From Prorocentrum cordatum (taxonomy: Eukaryota > Sar > Dinophyceae > Prorocentrales > Prorocentraceae): a stretch of 64,000 nucleotides of DNA. Below, in pieces: positions 19,560 through 30,525 of the stretch; position 1 is the first letter of the stretch; each line of letters opens with the position of its first letter. The stretch spans positions 33,621 through 97,620 of the forward strand of contig CAUYUJ010001743.1 of assembly GCA_963575745.1 (NCBI GenBank), given 5' to 3'. Below the pieces are notes generated by a model, which had not been told where the DNA came from, ran no database searches, and saw only the letters and a program-made list of their open reading frames with translations. The translations under genes and the position numbers were made by a program.

Positions 19560-22500
19560 TCACGCGCAACCCAGGAAGGCCCACCAGGACCTCCAGAGGT
19601 CCGTGGGCGCTTGCAGGGCGGGGGCCCCGCAAGCTCGCCAGGGCCCGCAGGCCCACCGACGCACGACGCGGAGGGCGCAGCCCCCGTCCGAGGCGCCTTC
19701 GGACTCGGCCCCGCCAGGGGCCCACCAACCCTGCGGTCCCTCGCCGTCCTGGCAGGAGCGGGGGGGGGGGGGTGGTGGGGGGGGCTCTCGCGGGCCCAGG
19801 GAGCGTGCCTCTTTGGCGCGCCGACGCGCTTCCCCCAACTCAGCATCCAGCTGATCCTCTCCCACACCATCCACCCGAAACCTCACCCGCTTTATAACGG
19901 CCAAGGACCGCTCAAGGCCCTCAGTCGCGAGGGGCGGCGACCTCTCTGGCCCACTTGGGGCTTCAACAACCCGAAGCTCCAATGAGGGGCTAGCCTCAGA
20001 GGGGCCCGAGACGCTCCCGCTCGGCCCGCCAGGGCCCATTGGCCCAGCAGGGGCCGCAGCCGAGGAAGGCTCAGGCGAAACACCCTCCAGGCCCCAGAGG
20101 GCCGCCGCCCCCGCAACCCTGCGAAGATCCCTTCTAAGCTTCGCAGCACCTTTAGGAGTCACAGCGTAAGCGGAGCAACGATCACAACTATATTTCCTGC
20201 CCCTCAGCCGCACGCGATGCAGGAGCTGAGGAGGGCAGGCCTGCTCGCCTGTGGGCGATCCCGCACCGCCGCGCTCAATCACAGCGCCGCTGCCGCCAGC
20301 GCCTGCCGCCGCCAGCTGCGCCCAGCGGCCGCGCAGCTCCGTGTCCCGCCGCCGTGGGGCGTCCACGCGGTCGGGGGCCGCGGTGCCGTCGAAGACCATC
20401 CTGGAGGCGTTTGCAATCCAGGTCGCGACCGATCTGACCGTATTCAGCGAGTCGGTGTAGCTCTCGACAATGCCCTGAGGGGGGTCGTGCAGCTGTCGAC
20501 CCCTCTTTGCCGCTTGATCTGCCAGATCGTTGCAGCGGCGATGCCACGAGTCCTCACTGGAGTGGCCTTTGACGTATGAGAACCGAATCGGGCACTCCAA
20601 GTCCCCAGCAATGGAAAAACCTCCGTGGTCCTCCAGCTGGTGGAAAAAGCGACGCCAACGATCCACGTTCCCACGCCTCGGATTGAGGCACCAGCGCTTG
20701 CCACGCGCCAGCCCCTCTAGCAGCGGCGTGTAATCCGCGAAGATATGGGGCGGAGCCACGCCGACGGACAGCGCCTGAATCACGGCAAACAGCTCGCCCC
20801 GAGCGGATGTCTGGCGATGGCCAGGCAGCGGCCCCAAAACAGCTCCGTAGTAACGGGCATCTCCCACGACCACGAAGCCCCAGCCCGCGCGGTCAACCGC
20901 GTCCCAGTGAAGCAACTTCTTGCACGAACCGTCAGTGAACACCGAACCCGTGACGACAAAATGTCCTTCAGCCCGAGCTCCACGAGCATAGCACCAGACG
21001 CCAGAATCGTTCCTGGGTGGCAAGGCAGGCAGGAAGGAGTTGGGGTACAGCCCACGAGAGTAGAGCAAGTCCCCAGGTGGTGCCCTCCTTGCCGCCTCCA
21101 GGGGGGCCTCAGAGACCGCATACTCACGCATGTCATCAAAAACGTGGCATCGCCAATGCCTGTGGTGAGCCGTTCCGTCGACCCCAGGGCAGTTCCTGCA
21201 GTCGGGGCAGTGAACGTAAGCGTATCGGTGCAACCGCTTCTGCGTGAAGTGGCCGCCCACGACCGCAGTGCGTAGCGCAGCCCGAGCCAGCGGATCCAAT
21301 GCCCAACGCTTGGCCCTGGGGCCAGGATGAAGCAACGCACGTATGGGGCTCAACCACGCACCCGCGGGGTCCTTGTGAGACGGGCCATCGAGCTCTGGCA
21401 TCACCTCTGGCCTGGCAGCCCATTGGTACCAGCCCGCGACCTCAAAGTCCTTGAGCGCCAGCCACTTGACACCAGACGGGGCCACCTCACGTAAGTCCAT
21501 AGTAACACCATCACGAGTACGGACCCGAAAAGCTGAGGAAACTGTCCAGCCCAAGTACGTCACAGACCGCGCAAAAGCACCAGCTGGGCCAGCCACCAGC
21601 TTCCAGCTCTCACGCCAATCAACAGAAGCCGCCTTCCAGAACTGAGAGCGCCATGCCGTCTGCAGCGTGGAGTGATCAACTTCCCCCGACTGAATCATCA
21701 AAGCCCAGTTGAAAACAGGTCCAACAATGGCAATCGTCGCTGGCTGAAACTCAGAGCCTTCTTCCAATCTCGACGCGATCCAGTGCGAAGCCCCCGAGGG
21801 AATGACCTGCCAGCCCAGCTTCGCCAGGGGGGTCATGCGCTTGATCAGGTGCGGCCCAGCTCCCAAAATGCCCAAGCCGTAGGTAATAGCAGGGCCGACT
21901 GCTGCCTTGGGAACCTGTCTGAACTTCGCCCCGAGGTGGCTCAGCCTCCTGAAGTGTCGGGCCCGCTTCGAAACGCGTCCGACCCGACCCCGTAGCACAC
22001 GAACGCGAACACTCTTGCCGGCGGCAACCTCAAGGCCCAAGACCTCCAACCAGGACCTGGCCTGGAAACCGTACCTCCGTAGAAGCCGAGCCACGGCGGG
22101 GGCGGTGGAGTCGTCAGACGCTGTGAGAAACGCCTTCGACTTCGCCACGGGGAGGCCGAGATCCAGCAGGGTGTCGCAGAGCAAAGCCACCGCGTCGGTG
22201 GCGATCCTGCACAAATCCGCCCGTCTGGCCACCACCTGCAGGGTTAAGCCGTCAGCGAAGATGTCCAAAGAAAAAGGAAAACCCAGCTGAGCAGGAAAGC
22301 CGAGACCGACCGTGCTGACAAAGTTATCCATTGACGCGAGCATCAGCAGCTGCACAAAGGCCATCGCGAACTTGCAGACTGGAAGAACGCCCTGAGACAC
22401 CGTAACAGCATATGACGTAGCCTGCTGCCACACGAGCCTGCGAGGCGCACGATACATCGCCAGCGCACAGGAAAGCAACTGGCGCGGGAAGCCGTGCTGG

Positions 22501-24774
22501 GCCGCCGCTGAGATCAGCCTCCGCCAACAGATGCGGTCGAAGCACTTCTCGACATCAACAGTGGCCGTCACGACGCCATCCTCGACCGCCAGTGCAGCTT
22601 CGGCCCTCACAAGGGCACGCGAGGCCACGTCCAGAGTGGTCTTGCCAGAGGCCAGGGCGAAAAACGGCCTGTCGTGCTCCAGCAGCCAAACCCGCAGCTG
22701 CCCGCTGCGGACCTGCGACCACACACGGTAGGTCGCCTGCAAGAGCGCGATGGGCCGCCATCCACCTTTGGGCTTCGCCAAGAGCACAATGTGGACGGCG
22801 GCCAGCTGCGTTGGCCAGCGCTCCCAGTGCTCCGCCAGCCAAAGTACATACACGAGCAACGAAAGGGTCTCGTCCGTGAGAAGGCTGAAGGAGCGAGGAG
22901 CAAGTCGGTCAGCACCTTGCCCCGTGTGCCACTTGAAGGGCTTGGCCGCCGCACGCAACTGCCCAATCTTAGGCGCAGGCAAAGAGGCGCGCGGCAAGCG
23001 TCGAATATCCTCAAAGAGCTGAGCCGTGTCAGGGAAGTCCGCAAGATGCCGAACCACATAATCATCGGGCCCAGCAGCCGCTCCTTGCACTTGATCACGG
23101 GTGAGGATCTCGGACGCAGGGCGTGCGTTCCAGATGCCCGACCAACCATCCATTTGATCATCTGCAACATCCTGAGCCAAGGTGGAGGGCCTCTGATGCC
23201 GAACCACTTGGGCATGCGGAGCACCAGGCGGCCTTGTGAAACTGAACAGCGGCTTGATCCGTGACCCGCGACAGTTGGCAGCCCACCGTGCAAAGTCCCG
23301 CCTGCGCTCGGCCATAGCCGCCTGCTCCAGGTCGTCAGCGAAAGAGCGAAGCCAACCAATGACAAAGCAGACAGAATCCACCAGTATGCGCTGAATGCCA
23401 GTGAGACCAATTCCCATGAGACCAGCAAGAGAAAACCCAGCGTGGTCACCTGACTGCAACAGGGCCGCTCGATCCAACTGCACCTGGAATGCGGTGGGGG
23501 ACGCTTCAACGACCTCTCGTGCCAGGGGCAGGATGCCTCGCAGCGTGGCCACCACGTGCTGGCACTCGAGCGAGCGAAAAGACCTTTCGGCGCCCAGAGA
23601 GACAAGCCTGTCCAAGCGCCGAAGTAAATCCAGGGGTTGCAGACCTGCACGAAGCGCGTCGTCCGCAGCCTGAGCCAGGCGCCGAGCACGTCGAGCGTCG
23701 GGAGGTGCGGCAGGTCTCGCAGCTGCGGGCGCTCCTCCAGCTTGGCGCCAGCAGTAGGCCACCCCATCAGCACGGCCGCAGTAGCGAGTAGCGTCGCACG
23801 CAGGGATGCCGTAGCGCACTAGCAGCTCCTCCTCCACGAGATTCGCAAACTCGGCGTACAGGTGATCGAGCCGCGCCTGAGCCTGAACAGGATTCGCAAC
23901 TCCTCCCTGTGCCACACCATCCTCGATGAGATCGCGGGTGCCACCCGCCAACACAGGTGTGACATCCTCGGTCGGGGCCGCCTTCGGGAAAGCCTTCGGC
24001 GCCCGCAGGGCGAAGAACTTGACCGCCTTGGCCCGCGCGTCGAGGGGCGTCATCATCGGGAAATGCGGCGGCGCAGGCCAGCCACCCACAGGCAGGGGCG
24101 GCGTCAGCGAGCTCGCGATGGACAAGCTGGCCAGCCAGTAGTCGATGGTCGAGTAGGCTCCCTGAGCGCTGCGGCACGTGCCCGCAGGGAGGCGCCCTGT
24201 AGGAACAGGGGGCCTCGCGACCACTGCAGCAGGGATGAAGTCCAAGAAACCGTACTCCATGAGGTGCTTCGGATCGCAGTTAAAATCCCCCGCCATCAAA
24301 AACGGCCTGTTCCAACCACGCAGTGCAGTAGCTATGTCGTAAAGCCGCATCACATTCACGTCGGTCCATCGCCCCACTTCAAAGTAGCAGGACAATAACA
24401 CGAGCCCGCCTCTGATGCCGAAGTCCGCATGACATGCCACGCAGAAACTCGGATTCAGGTCAAAACCTCGCAAGCCTGGCATGCCTGGCAGCATCGTCAC
24501 GCTGATGTGACGCCGAATGAAAAGACCAACGCCAGCAGAAGGCCGCCCAGACTCCAGGCGTCGACACGACGAGATAATAACATACCATCCAGACCGAGCC
24601 GCCAAGCCTTCAGCGCGCCGACGATCGTCACCATCGATGCGCAGCTCCTGAGCCGCCACCACCTGGATGCCAAGGTCGCAGTGGGTCAAAACCCCCCTGC
24701 ACGAAGCCCAGGACGAGCCGTTGTAGGTGACGAGCGAGGCCTTCGCGCGGGCGCTGCCTCGACGCCCACGGTGC
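19560..24774 (-). CDS. LINE-A ORF2: endonuclease, reverse transcriptase, zinc finger, RNase H
   Basis: The open frame extends upstream to 25817 over ORF1. I place the functional start near the ORF1 stop; no good ATG decides it. Domains in order: APE-type endonuclease (VVAAQELRI, then GDFNCDP, STIDYWLAS); reverse transcriptase with box A TVDVEKCFDRI near 22550 and box C DIFADGLTL near 22250; a Cys/His knuckle (HCPDCRNCPG...HHRHWRC) near 21200; RNase H (VFTDGSCKK near 20930, ARGELFAVIQAL, SYVKGHS, NDLADQAAK); and a second CxxC motif (YSCDRCSAY). The enzyme nicks target DNA, copies the element RNA and removes RNA from the hybrid. Oddities: the second box C Asp is Gly, and the endonuclease SDH motif is not recognisable. 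Confidence 0.9.
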
Positions 24775-25737
24775 CTAGCCTTCCATGTCGGCCTCGCCTG
24801 CGGCTTCCCAGGCGGCAGCGGCGGTTCCCCCGCCTGCGCGAAACGCGTAGGCAACACCAGGAGGCAGCGCAGCCGCGGGGGGAGCAGCGGCTGCTGGCGA
24901 GGAGTCCGCTGAGGCTCCTGCTCCAGCGGAGGCGGGGGCGGCCGCGGCTCCTGAGGCCGTGAGGGCCGAGGCGGCGGGGAACGCTGTGCCAAGCGCTGCA
25001 ACCTGCTGCCCGATCGCCTCCAAGACATTGATGCCCTGCCCACTGGCGACGCGCGCGGGGGCACTGGCGAGCGTGGCCTGGAGGCCGACCAGCGTGGAGG
25101 CGAGGGCTGCCAAGTCCACGCCGCTGGAGCTCGCCGCCGAGGCCGCCACGGCGCGCTGAGCAGCCTGAACCTCCGCCTCCAGGTTCTTGACCTCCGCGTC
25201 GGCCACGCCCTGCTGCCTGCGGAGGTCGTCGACCTTCGCAAGAGCCTCCACGAGGCTGTCCGCCACCTGGAAGGCCCGAGCGCGTGCCTCCTCCACGCGC
25301 TTCTGGAGGGAGACCAGGAGCTGCTCGGGGGGCTGAGCACGGCGCTCCTCTGCCTCCTGGGAGGCGAGCTCCTGTCGCGCTGCCTGGATGAGCGGCTCTT
25401 CGGCGTAGCCGAGCTTCTGCAGAGCAGCCAGGCCTTGCCTGGCGCGCACGACTGCAGGCCCAGCAGGTTCTCCGTGAGCAGCGCCATCTGGAGGACCACC
25501 ACGACCGCGAGCAGGAGGGCCAGAGCGGCGGCGACGGCCCGCGGAGGCCGACCTCCCGCCCTGCTCCGAGGAAGCGGGCGACTCGCGGACCATGCGTCCG
25601 AGGCGGTCCCTGCCACACTTCCAGCACGTCTCACGGGTGGGGAAGTTCGTGCGGAACCCGCACAGCCTCGATGCGGCGCACGCCCAGTTTGGCTGCTGGG
25701 GCAAGGCCGCGCCCTGCCTGGGCTGCTGCTGGGCCAT
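24775..25737 (-). CDS. LINE-A ORF1: RanBP2-type zinc finger and coiled-coil protein
   Basis: The start is chosen at ATG 25737 (MAQQQPRQGAALPQQ). The frame is open to 25881, but the earlier part is Arg-rich and precedes the zinc finger without conserved content. The finger NWACAASRLCGFRTN...TCWKCGRD resembles the W-x-C...C...N...C-x2-C type. A long helical coiled-coil follows (EELLVSLQKRVEEARARAF-like heptads, DLRRQQGVADAEVKNLEAEV), then an Ala/Pro-rich tail. ORF1 proteins of LINEs bind element RNA. LINE-B ORF1 (43242-44399) has the same layout. The end overlaps the open ORF2 frame, suggesting coupled translation. Confidence 0.8.
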   Translation of the reverse strand: MAQQQPRQGAALPQQPNWACAASRLCGFRTNFPTRETCWKCGRDRLGRMVRESPASSEQGGRSASAGRRRRSGPPARGRGGPPDGAAHGEPAGPAVVRARQGLAALQKLGYAEEPLIQAARQELASQEAEERRAQPPEQLLVSLQKRVEEARARAFQVADSLVEALAKVDDLRRQQGVADAEVKNLEAEVQAAQRAVAASAASSSGVDLAALASTLVGLQATLASAPARVASGQGINVLEAIGQQVAALGTAFPAASALTASGAAAAPASAGAGASADSSPAAAAPPAAALPPGVAYAFRAGGGTAAAAWEAAGEADMEG

Positions 25738-25962
25738 ACCAAGGCTGCTCCCACGGTCGCCGTGGTGCCCAGCAAGCCTGGCGCGGGCCGCGGCCAGGCG
25801 CAGCGCGAACCTCGCACGAGATCTCAAGCGGCGAGCCCGTCGGTGCCACGCAATGCTGCGCAAGCGGGCCCTCGGCGCCACGATGTGCAGGCGCCCGCAA
25901 GCAGCGGGCGGCCGGCGCGGGGGCTATGGCGCGGGCCCCGCGGCGCCCGCCCGCAGAAACGG

Positions 25963-25984
25963 CTTGAGCCAAAATGGCTACGGA
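25963..25984 (-). other. Full-length DinoSL (spliced-leader) sequence
   Basis: The minus strand reads TCCGTAGCCATTTTGGC followed by TCAAG, identical over all 22 nt to the conserved dinoflagellate spliced leader that is trans-spliced onto nuclear mRNAs. It sits at the junction between a microsatellite and the LINE-A 5' leader. No donor GT or Sm-type snRNA body follows, so it is not an SL RNA gene. It is best read as a copy made from a trans-spliced transcript. Confidence 0.9.
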
Positions 25985-26060
25985 GGAGGCGGAGGAGGAG
26001 AGAGGAGGAGGAGGGAGGAGGAGGAGGAGGAGGAGGAGGAGGAGGGAGGAGGAAGGATGA
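25985..26060. repeat. (GGA)n microsatellite at the 5' side of LINE-A
   Basis: AGG repeats start directly at the last base of the DinoSL copy. Confidence 0.9.
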
Positions 26061-26159
26061 GGGAGGGGATGAGGACTCGGCCAAGCGGCGCTCGCGGTCG
26101 GCCGGCGGCACTCGGGGGGTGGGGGCAGGGGGGGGGAACGGGAAATTCTGGGCCCTCTT

Positions 26160-26555
26160 TCCGCTCTCCTGCTCCCCCCTCCCCTACTCCTCGCCACACA
26201 TCCTCCTCCCTCCTCCGCCTCTCCCTCCTCTCCTCCTCCTCCTCCTCCTCCTCCTCCTCCACTCTCCTCCTCCTACTCCTCCTCACTCTCTCCTCCCCTC
26301 CTCCTCTCCACTCCCTCCTCCTCCGCTCATCCCTCCTTTCCTCCCCCTCTTCCTCCTCCTCCTCCTCCTCCTCCCCTCCTCTCCCCTCCCTCCTCCTACC
26401 TCCTCCTCCTCCTCCTCCTCCTCCTCCTCCTCCTCCTCCTCCTACTTCTCCTCCTCCTCCTCCTCCTCACCCTCCTCCTCTCTCCTCCTCCTCCCTCCTC
26501 TCCTCCTCCGCCTCCTCCTCCTCTCTCCTCCTATCCCCCTCCTCCTCAGAGGATG
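26160..26555. repeat. (TCC)n pyrimidine tract
   Basis: About 390 bp of TCC/CTC repeats, opposite in orientation to the GGA tract at 25985-26060. Confidence 0.9.
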
Positions 26556-26559
26556 CGCC

Positions 26560-26800
26560 ACGGATCTCACAAGGGGGGGAGTCTGGGACCCCTCCCCTCC
26601 GCCCCTTCTCCCAGCCCGTCGTCGGGGGACCCCGCCCCCGCCCTAACCCCTTCGGCTTTCCCGAAGCACCGTCGGGCACCCCCTCCCCCACCTCCTTTCC
26701 GAAGGGGGGGGCGGTTGGGACCCCCTCCCTCTGGATTCGAAAATCGGACCTCACCCCCCTCCCTCCTTTGGACACGCCGCCTCCTTGGCTCCAGAACCCT
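26560..26800. other. G/C-run rich spacer
   Basis: Contains repeated GGGACCCC and CTTTCCGAAGGGGGGG words. A similar stretch follows the telomere-like array at 27900-28100, so the array is framed by related C/G-run sequence. Confidence 0.45.
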
Positions 26801-27905
26801 AACCCCCGCCACCCTACCACCCTAACTTTTCCATCTTAACCCTAAGACCTGAACAATAGCACCCCCCAACCCTAACACCCGAACAATAGCCCCCCTCTCG
26901 CCCGAATCCTAACACCCTACACCTGACACGCCAACCCTAAACACTGATCCTAACCATAACACCCCAACCCTGACACAACGCCGACCTCAGCCTGACACAA
27001 TAACACCTCACACCCTAAAACTGAATATAACCTGGCACTAACCCTAACAACCTAACCTAACACCGTACCGCCCTAACCCTAACACCCTAATACTCTGGCA
27101 CCCTGACCCTTGTCGTACACCCTAAACCTGACACCCTAACCCCAACACAGTGACCCTAACACCCTAACACCATACAGCCCTAACCCAAACACCCTGACAC
27201 AACCAACCTAACACCCTGCTCCTAACCATACCGCCCCAAACCAACCTTAGCAACCGCACCCTAAAGCAATGACTCTGACCCGAACATCGTGACCCTGACA
27301 CACCAACCCTAACCCCGACACCCTAACCCTAACACCCTAAGCTTAAAACAACCTAGTGCGAACACCTGACCCTAGAAACAAACAATCATTTTCACCCTAC
27401 CCTCCCTGCCCTTGCTCTGATTGCCCTAACCATAATCCTACACCCGAACCGCAACATCCCAATACCACTCAAATCCTATACCTGACATTCTAACCCTAAC
27501 ACCCTAACCCTCACACCCTAATACTGAACCAAGCACCCTAACCCTAACACCCTGACCTTACCCCGAACCCTGAAGCACCCTTACCATAACCCCCTATCTC
27601 TGGCACCCTTACCTATCCTAACACCGTAGCCCTAACACAACAAACTTAACATCTTACCTTTGACCTTACCGCCATAACCCTAATCCCACCACCCGTACCT
27701 TCGCACTCTGATCCGAACACCCTGACCCTAACCCTAACACAAACCCGAACTCCCCAACCTTACCGTCATATGAGGCTCCTCACCCTGACACGCCAACACC
27801 CGAACCCTAACGACGTAATCCTAACCCTAACCCCCAACACCCTTCTCCTAATACTTTTACCCTAACATCCTGACCCTACCACCCACACCTTAACACCCTG
27901 ACCCT
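26800..27905. repeat. Degenerate telomere-like CCCTAA(CA) array
   Basis: Over 1.1 kb is dominated by CCCTAACACCCTAACCCTAA and variants with scattered substitutions (CCCTGA, CCATAA, CCCGAA). The base word CCCTAA is telomere-like, though the canonical algal/dinoflagellate unit is CCCTAAA, and CA spacers are frequent. It lies inside the window, so it is interstitial or a satellite. Confidence 0.85.
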
Positions 27906-28420
27906 GACCCCCCCACCTTCCCTGACGCAAAGGGGGGAGGAGCGGGGGGGGGACCATCCCCCGGCCACCCTCTCCAGCGCGTCCAGCGCATCCAGCGCAA
28001 AGGTTGGGAGGTAGGGGGTCTCCGAAATTCCCTCTTCCCCCTTTCCGCAGAAATGGGGGGGAAGGGGGGGTCCGAATCCCCCACCCCCTTTGGAAGGGTG
28101 GAAGGGGAGGCTAAAAAAACAGCCCCCCATGAGGAGGGAAGGTGTGGGGTTGTGCGAGCACAACCTCCCTTTCCAACTAGAGGGGGATCCACTGGGGCTC
28201 TTTCCGCATTCGCCCTCTTCCCCCGTCCTCTTCCCTCTCCCTCATCCTTCTCCATCCTGCTCCAAGATGTGACAGCCATGGTAGCGAGGCTCTGGGGCGG
28301 AAGTGGGGTGAAGTCGGGCGGTGTGGGCGAGTGCAACCCTCGAGGGACGGATCCCACCAACCCTCCATGGCGCCGTGAGTGCTGCTACCAAGTGCTGAGC
28401 GGGAGGGCGGAGAGGGTGAA
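27906..28420. other. GC-rich sequence with G runs, no gene seen
   Basis: Contains the flank-like segment TCCGAATCCCCCACCCCCTT and purine/pyrimidine runs. Overlapping open frames on both strands show no family similarity. Confidence 0.35.
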
Positions 28421-28439
28421 TGGAGGAGAGGGGGGGGCG

Positions 28440-28440
28440 C

Positions 28441-28474
<34 letters not shown>

Positions 28475-28695
28475 GGAGGAGGAGGAGGAGGAGGAGGAGG
28501 AGGAAGAGGAGGAGGAGGAGGGAGGAGGAGGGGGAGGGGGAGGAGGAGGGGAGGAGGAGGAGGAGGAGGAGGAGGAGGAAAAAGAGGAGGAGAGGAGGAG
28601 GAGGAGGAGGGAGGAGGAGGAGGAGGAGGAGGAGGAGGAGGAGGAGGAGGAGGAGGAGGAGGAGGAGGAGGAGGAGGAGGAGGAGGAGGAGGATA
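28440..28695. repeat. (GAT)n and (GGA)n microsatellite
   Basis: About eleven ATG/GAT units (28441-28474) run into about 220 bp of GGA repeats. Confidence 0.95.
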
Positions 28696-28781
28696 TGGAG
28701 ATGGAGGAGGGGGCGGTGTCTGTAGGCAACCGCCTCCCGTGGCGCCGCTGGAGCCGCGCGCCCGAAGAAGCCGGGCGCCGC

Positions 28782-28813
28782 TCAGTCCCACAGCTTGATG
28801 GCGCCGTCCCAGC
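28782..28813 (-). CDS. CDC40/PRP17-like: Terminal exon of a CDC40/PRP17-like WD40 splicing factor
   Basis: The minus strand reads AG|GC TGG GAC GGC then codons for AIKLWD and a TGA. The last ten residues (WDGAIKLWD after a split Gly) form the end of a WD40 blade. The exon begins in phase 1 and matches exactly the phase and sequence needed after the exon at 44724-44790. The joined C-terminus has the pattern AHDxVCIxAxWHP...S-x-V-I-T-C-G-W-D-G-x-I-K-L-W-D-stop, which I know as the end of PRP17/CDC40, a second-step pre-mRNA splicing factor. The upstream frame in this ORF is intron and was not used. Confidence 0.65.
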
Positions 28814-28859
28814 CTCCCCTCTCGGTCGACGCGCGGGAGCCCCGAGGCAACCCAGGATC

Positions 28860-29400
28860 GGGGAGACGTAAGACTCGGGTACGGGGGACGCGGGTTGGCC
28901 TGACGGGGTCCATCATAAAAGTGACGAGAGGCAGTCTGAAACTTGACGCGAACTCCCACTGCAAACGTCCAACGAAAGCTGGACCGTCAAAATCCAGGAC
29001 GCGCTCGTCAAAACACGCCGGCAAACCCGAGTTCCGGCTTACCCGAGGCTTACGCTCCCCCGACAGGAGGGGATCGGGCAGGACAGAGAAAAGGGGCCAA
29101 AAGGAGAGACCGGCCAGCGGGAGGGGGGGGTCGGAACGGAGGGGGGGGGGAGGGGGCAGAGGGGGGGGGGACGAGGGTGCAAAGAAGGGGCGCGCGATGA
29201 CCCTCCCCTTCTCCCTTCCAGATCCCACCAGCCCTCTGGGCGACAGGTGGTCTAAGGGGATGTGGCTCTCCTCCAAAACGCCCTGTTTCCTCTTCGGGGA
29301 GGGGTTACCCCTCCCCCAACCCCCTCCCCCCTGGACCTGGACGGGGCGTGCCGCGAGGGGCTCGGGCGTCCAGGATGGCCCCAAGAGGGCCCCGTGGAAC
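28860..29400. other. Intron sequence (of the PRP17-like gene), GC-rich
   Basis: G runs at 29120-29175 and C-rich words. A minus-strand open frame over 28820-29540 has no recognisable domain and is interpreted as intron. Confidence 0.35.
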
Positions 29401-30030
29401 CCAATATGGCCTCCCGAGTCGGTCAATATAGGCCAACGTGGCCCAATATAGCTAACAACTTGTCTCCAGCAAACCCTCCAAAGGCCACAAGACGGATCCA
29501 AGTGCGCTCGGACCCCCCTCTCAGGACCCCTCCGAGAGCCCAAAGTCCTTCAAACACCAATGGATGATTCAGGATGTTTGCCTTCTTGCCGTTTCGCTTC
29601 CGATGCGCTTCTGAAGCCTCAGTGGCCCCAAGCTGGCCCGAGAAGGCCCCAAGAGGCTCCCAAAAACGTCCCAGAAACCAATAACGCCCCAACAGGGCCT
29701 CAGGAACGGCCCGAGAGACGGCTTTGAGGGCTCCAGAAGGGGAGCGGAGGTACAGGAACCCCCTCTTTTGATCGATGGCCTCCAAAATGGCCCCAAGAGG
29801 GCGTCCACAGCTCCAGCGACGGCCCCGAAGGGGGCCTCAAGCGAGTTCCAGGGGGGCCCCGAGCGGGGCCCAAAACGGCCCCACGACAACCAAGAGCGCC
29901 GCAAGAGAGCCCCAATAATCAGTTTGCGGGCTCCTCAAGGGGGAGCTGAGTTGGGGACCCCCCCATCCTTTAATCGATGGTCTCCAAGATGGTCCAAACA
30001 AGACTTCCAGATGTCCTAAGAGAGCCCCAA
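29380..30030. repeat. Diverged GGCCCCAAGAGGGCC-type repeats
   Basis: Many ~21-bp imperfect units such as TCCAAAATGGCCCCAAGAGG, with two larger similar halves near 29760 and 29965 (each has TCGATGG / TCCAAAATGG or TCCAAGATGG). Same family as 46.2-46.7, 47.2-47.4 and 48.0-48.5 kb. Confidence 0.7.
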
Positions 30031-30182
30031 AAGAAGAGCACCACCATCCGCGTCCTCCGCGTCGTTTCTGGATGGACTGGCGGGGGTGCTGTTTGGTGCG
30101 CGGGCGCGCGAAGCGAGTCGAAAGCCGTGCGAGCAGGGGCAGGCCGTGCCACAAGCCAAGTTAAACGCAACGGTGAGCAGCG

Positions 30183-30525
30183 TCAAGCACAGGGCGGGGC
30201 GGAGCTCACGGCAGCCAAAATGGCACGGGCGACGTCGCGAAGCGGCACCGGGAACGCGTCCATGTAGGCGTCGAATAGGATGCTGGTCAGTGGAAGGCGA
30301 CCCCGCTGCGACAGCGGAGGGGGCGCCACACTTACCCAGGACGGCGGTGACATGCAGGGCGAAACGGACCAACGATTCCCCAGGTACCTTGCCGAACACG
30401 TAGCACAGGACCCGGGGCTCCACGACGTACAACAGTGACCGGACAGCGGGAGTATCGTAAGCACCAAGAATACGAACAATAACGGCGAGAAGTAGCAGAC
30501 GAGGAAGAGAACGGCCTCCAGGCAC
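30183..30525 (-). CDS. Possible small gene with a 49-bp intron (low confidence)
   Basis: Two minus-strand stretches look protein-like in different frames: RVLCYVFGKVPGESLVRFAL (exon ending at 30332) and ILFDAYMDAFPVPLRDVA (exon 30183-30282). They join in phase 2 across a 49-bp GT-AG intron (30283-30331), giving a hydrophobic C-terminus that ends at 30183. A competing donor, GGCAAG|GTACCT, exists upstream. No ATG is evident; the frame opens near a GTG at 30525. No family is recognised. It would be nested on the same strand in the proposed PRP17 intron, so it may also be decayed sequence. Confidence 0.25.

Larger units (their letters stand above)
19134..25984 (-). mobile_element. LINE-A: full-length non-LTR retrotransposon with DinoSL at its 5' end
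   Basis: Reading the minus strand: a DinoSL sequence (25984-25963), a 5' leader, ORF1 (25737-24775), ORF2 (to 19560) and a ~420-bp 3' region ending at a microsatellite. Both ends sit in GGA repeats of the same orientation, so the target was probably inside a microsatellite; no poly-A tail or separate target-site duplication is visible. ORF2 is uninterrupted, implying a fairly young copy, although one reverse-transcriptase aspartate is substituted. Confidence 0.9.

Noticed and set aside
26800-27905. CCCTAA array as a true chromosome end
   Set aside because: It lies in the middle of the window, is heavily diverged, and genic and transposon sequence continues on both sides.
28820-29543. 253-codon minus-strand frame leading into the PRP17-like terminal exon as one continuous gene
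   Set aside because: No WD40 sequence precedes the final blade in this frame. The phase-matched acceptor at 28814 and the exon at 44724-44790 explain it better.
30213-30224. GCCATTTTGGCT on the minus strand, 12 nt shared with DinoSL
   Set aside because: The flanks do not extend the match (no CCGTA before, no CAAG after), and it lies within a protein-like frame; probably chance.
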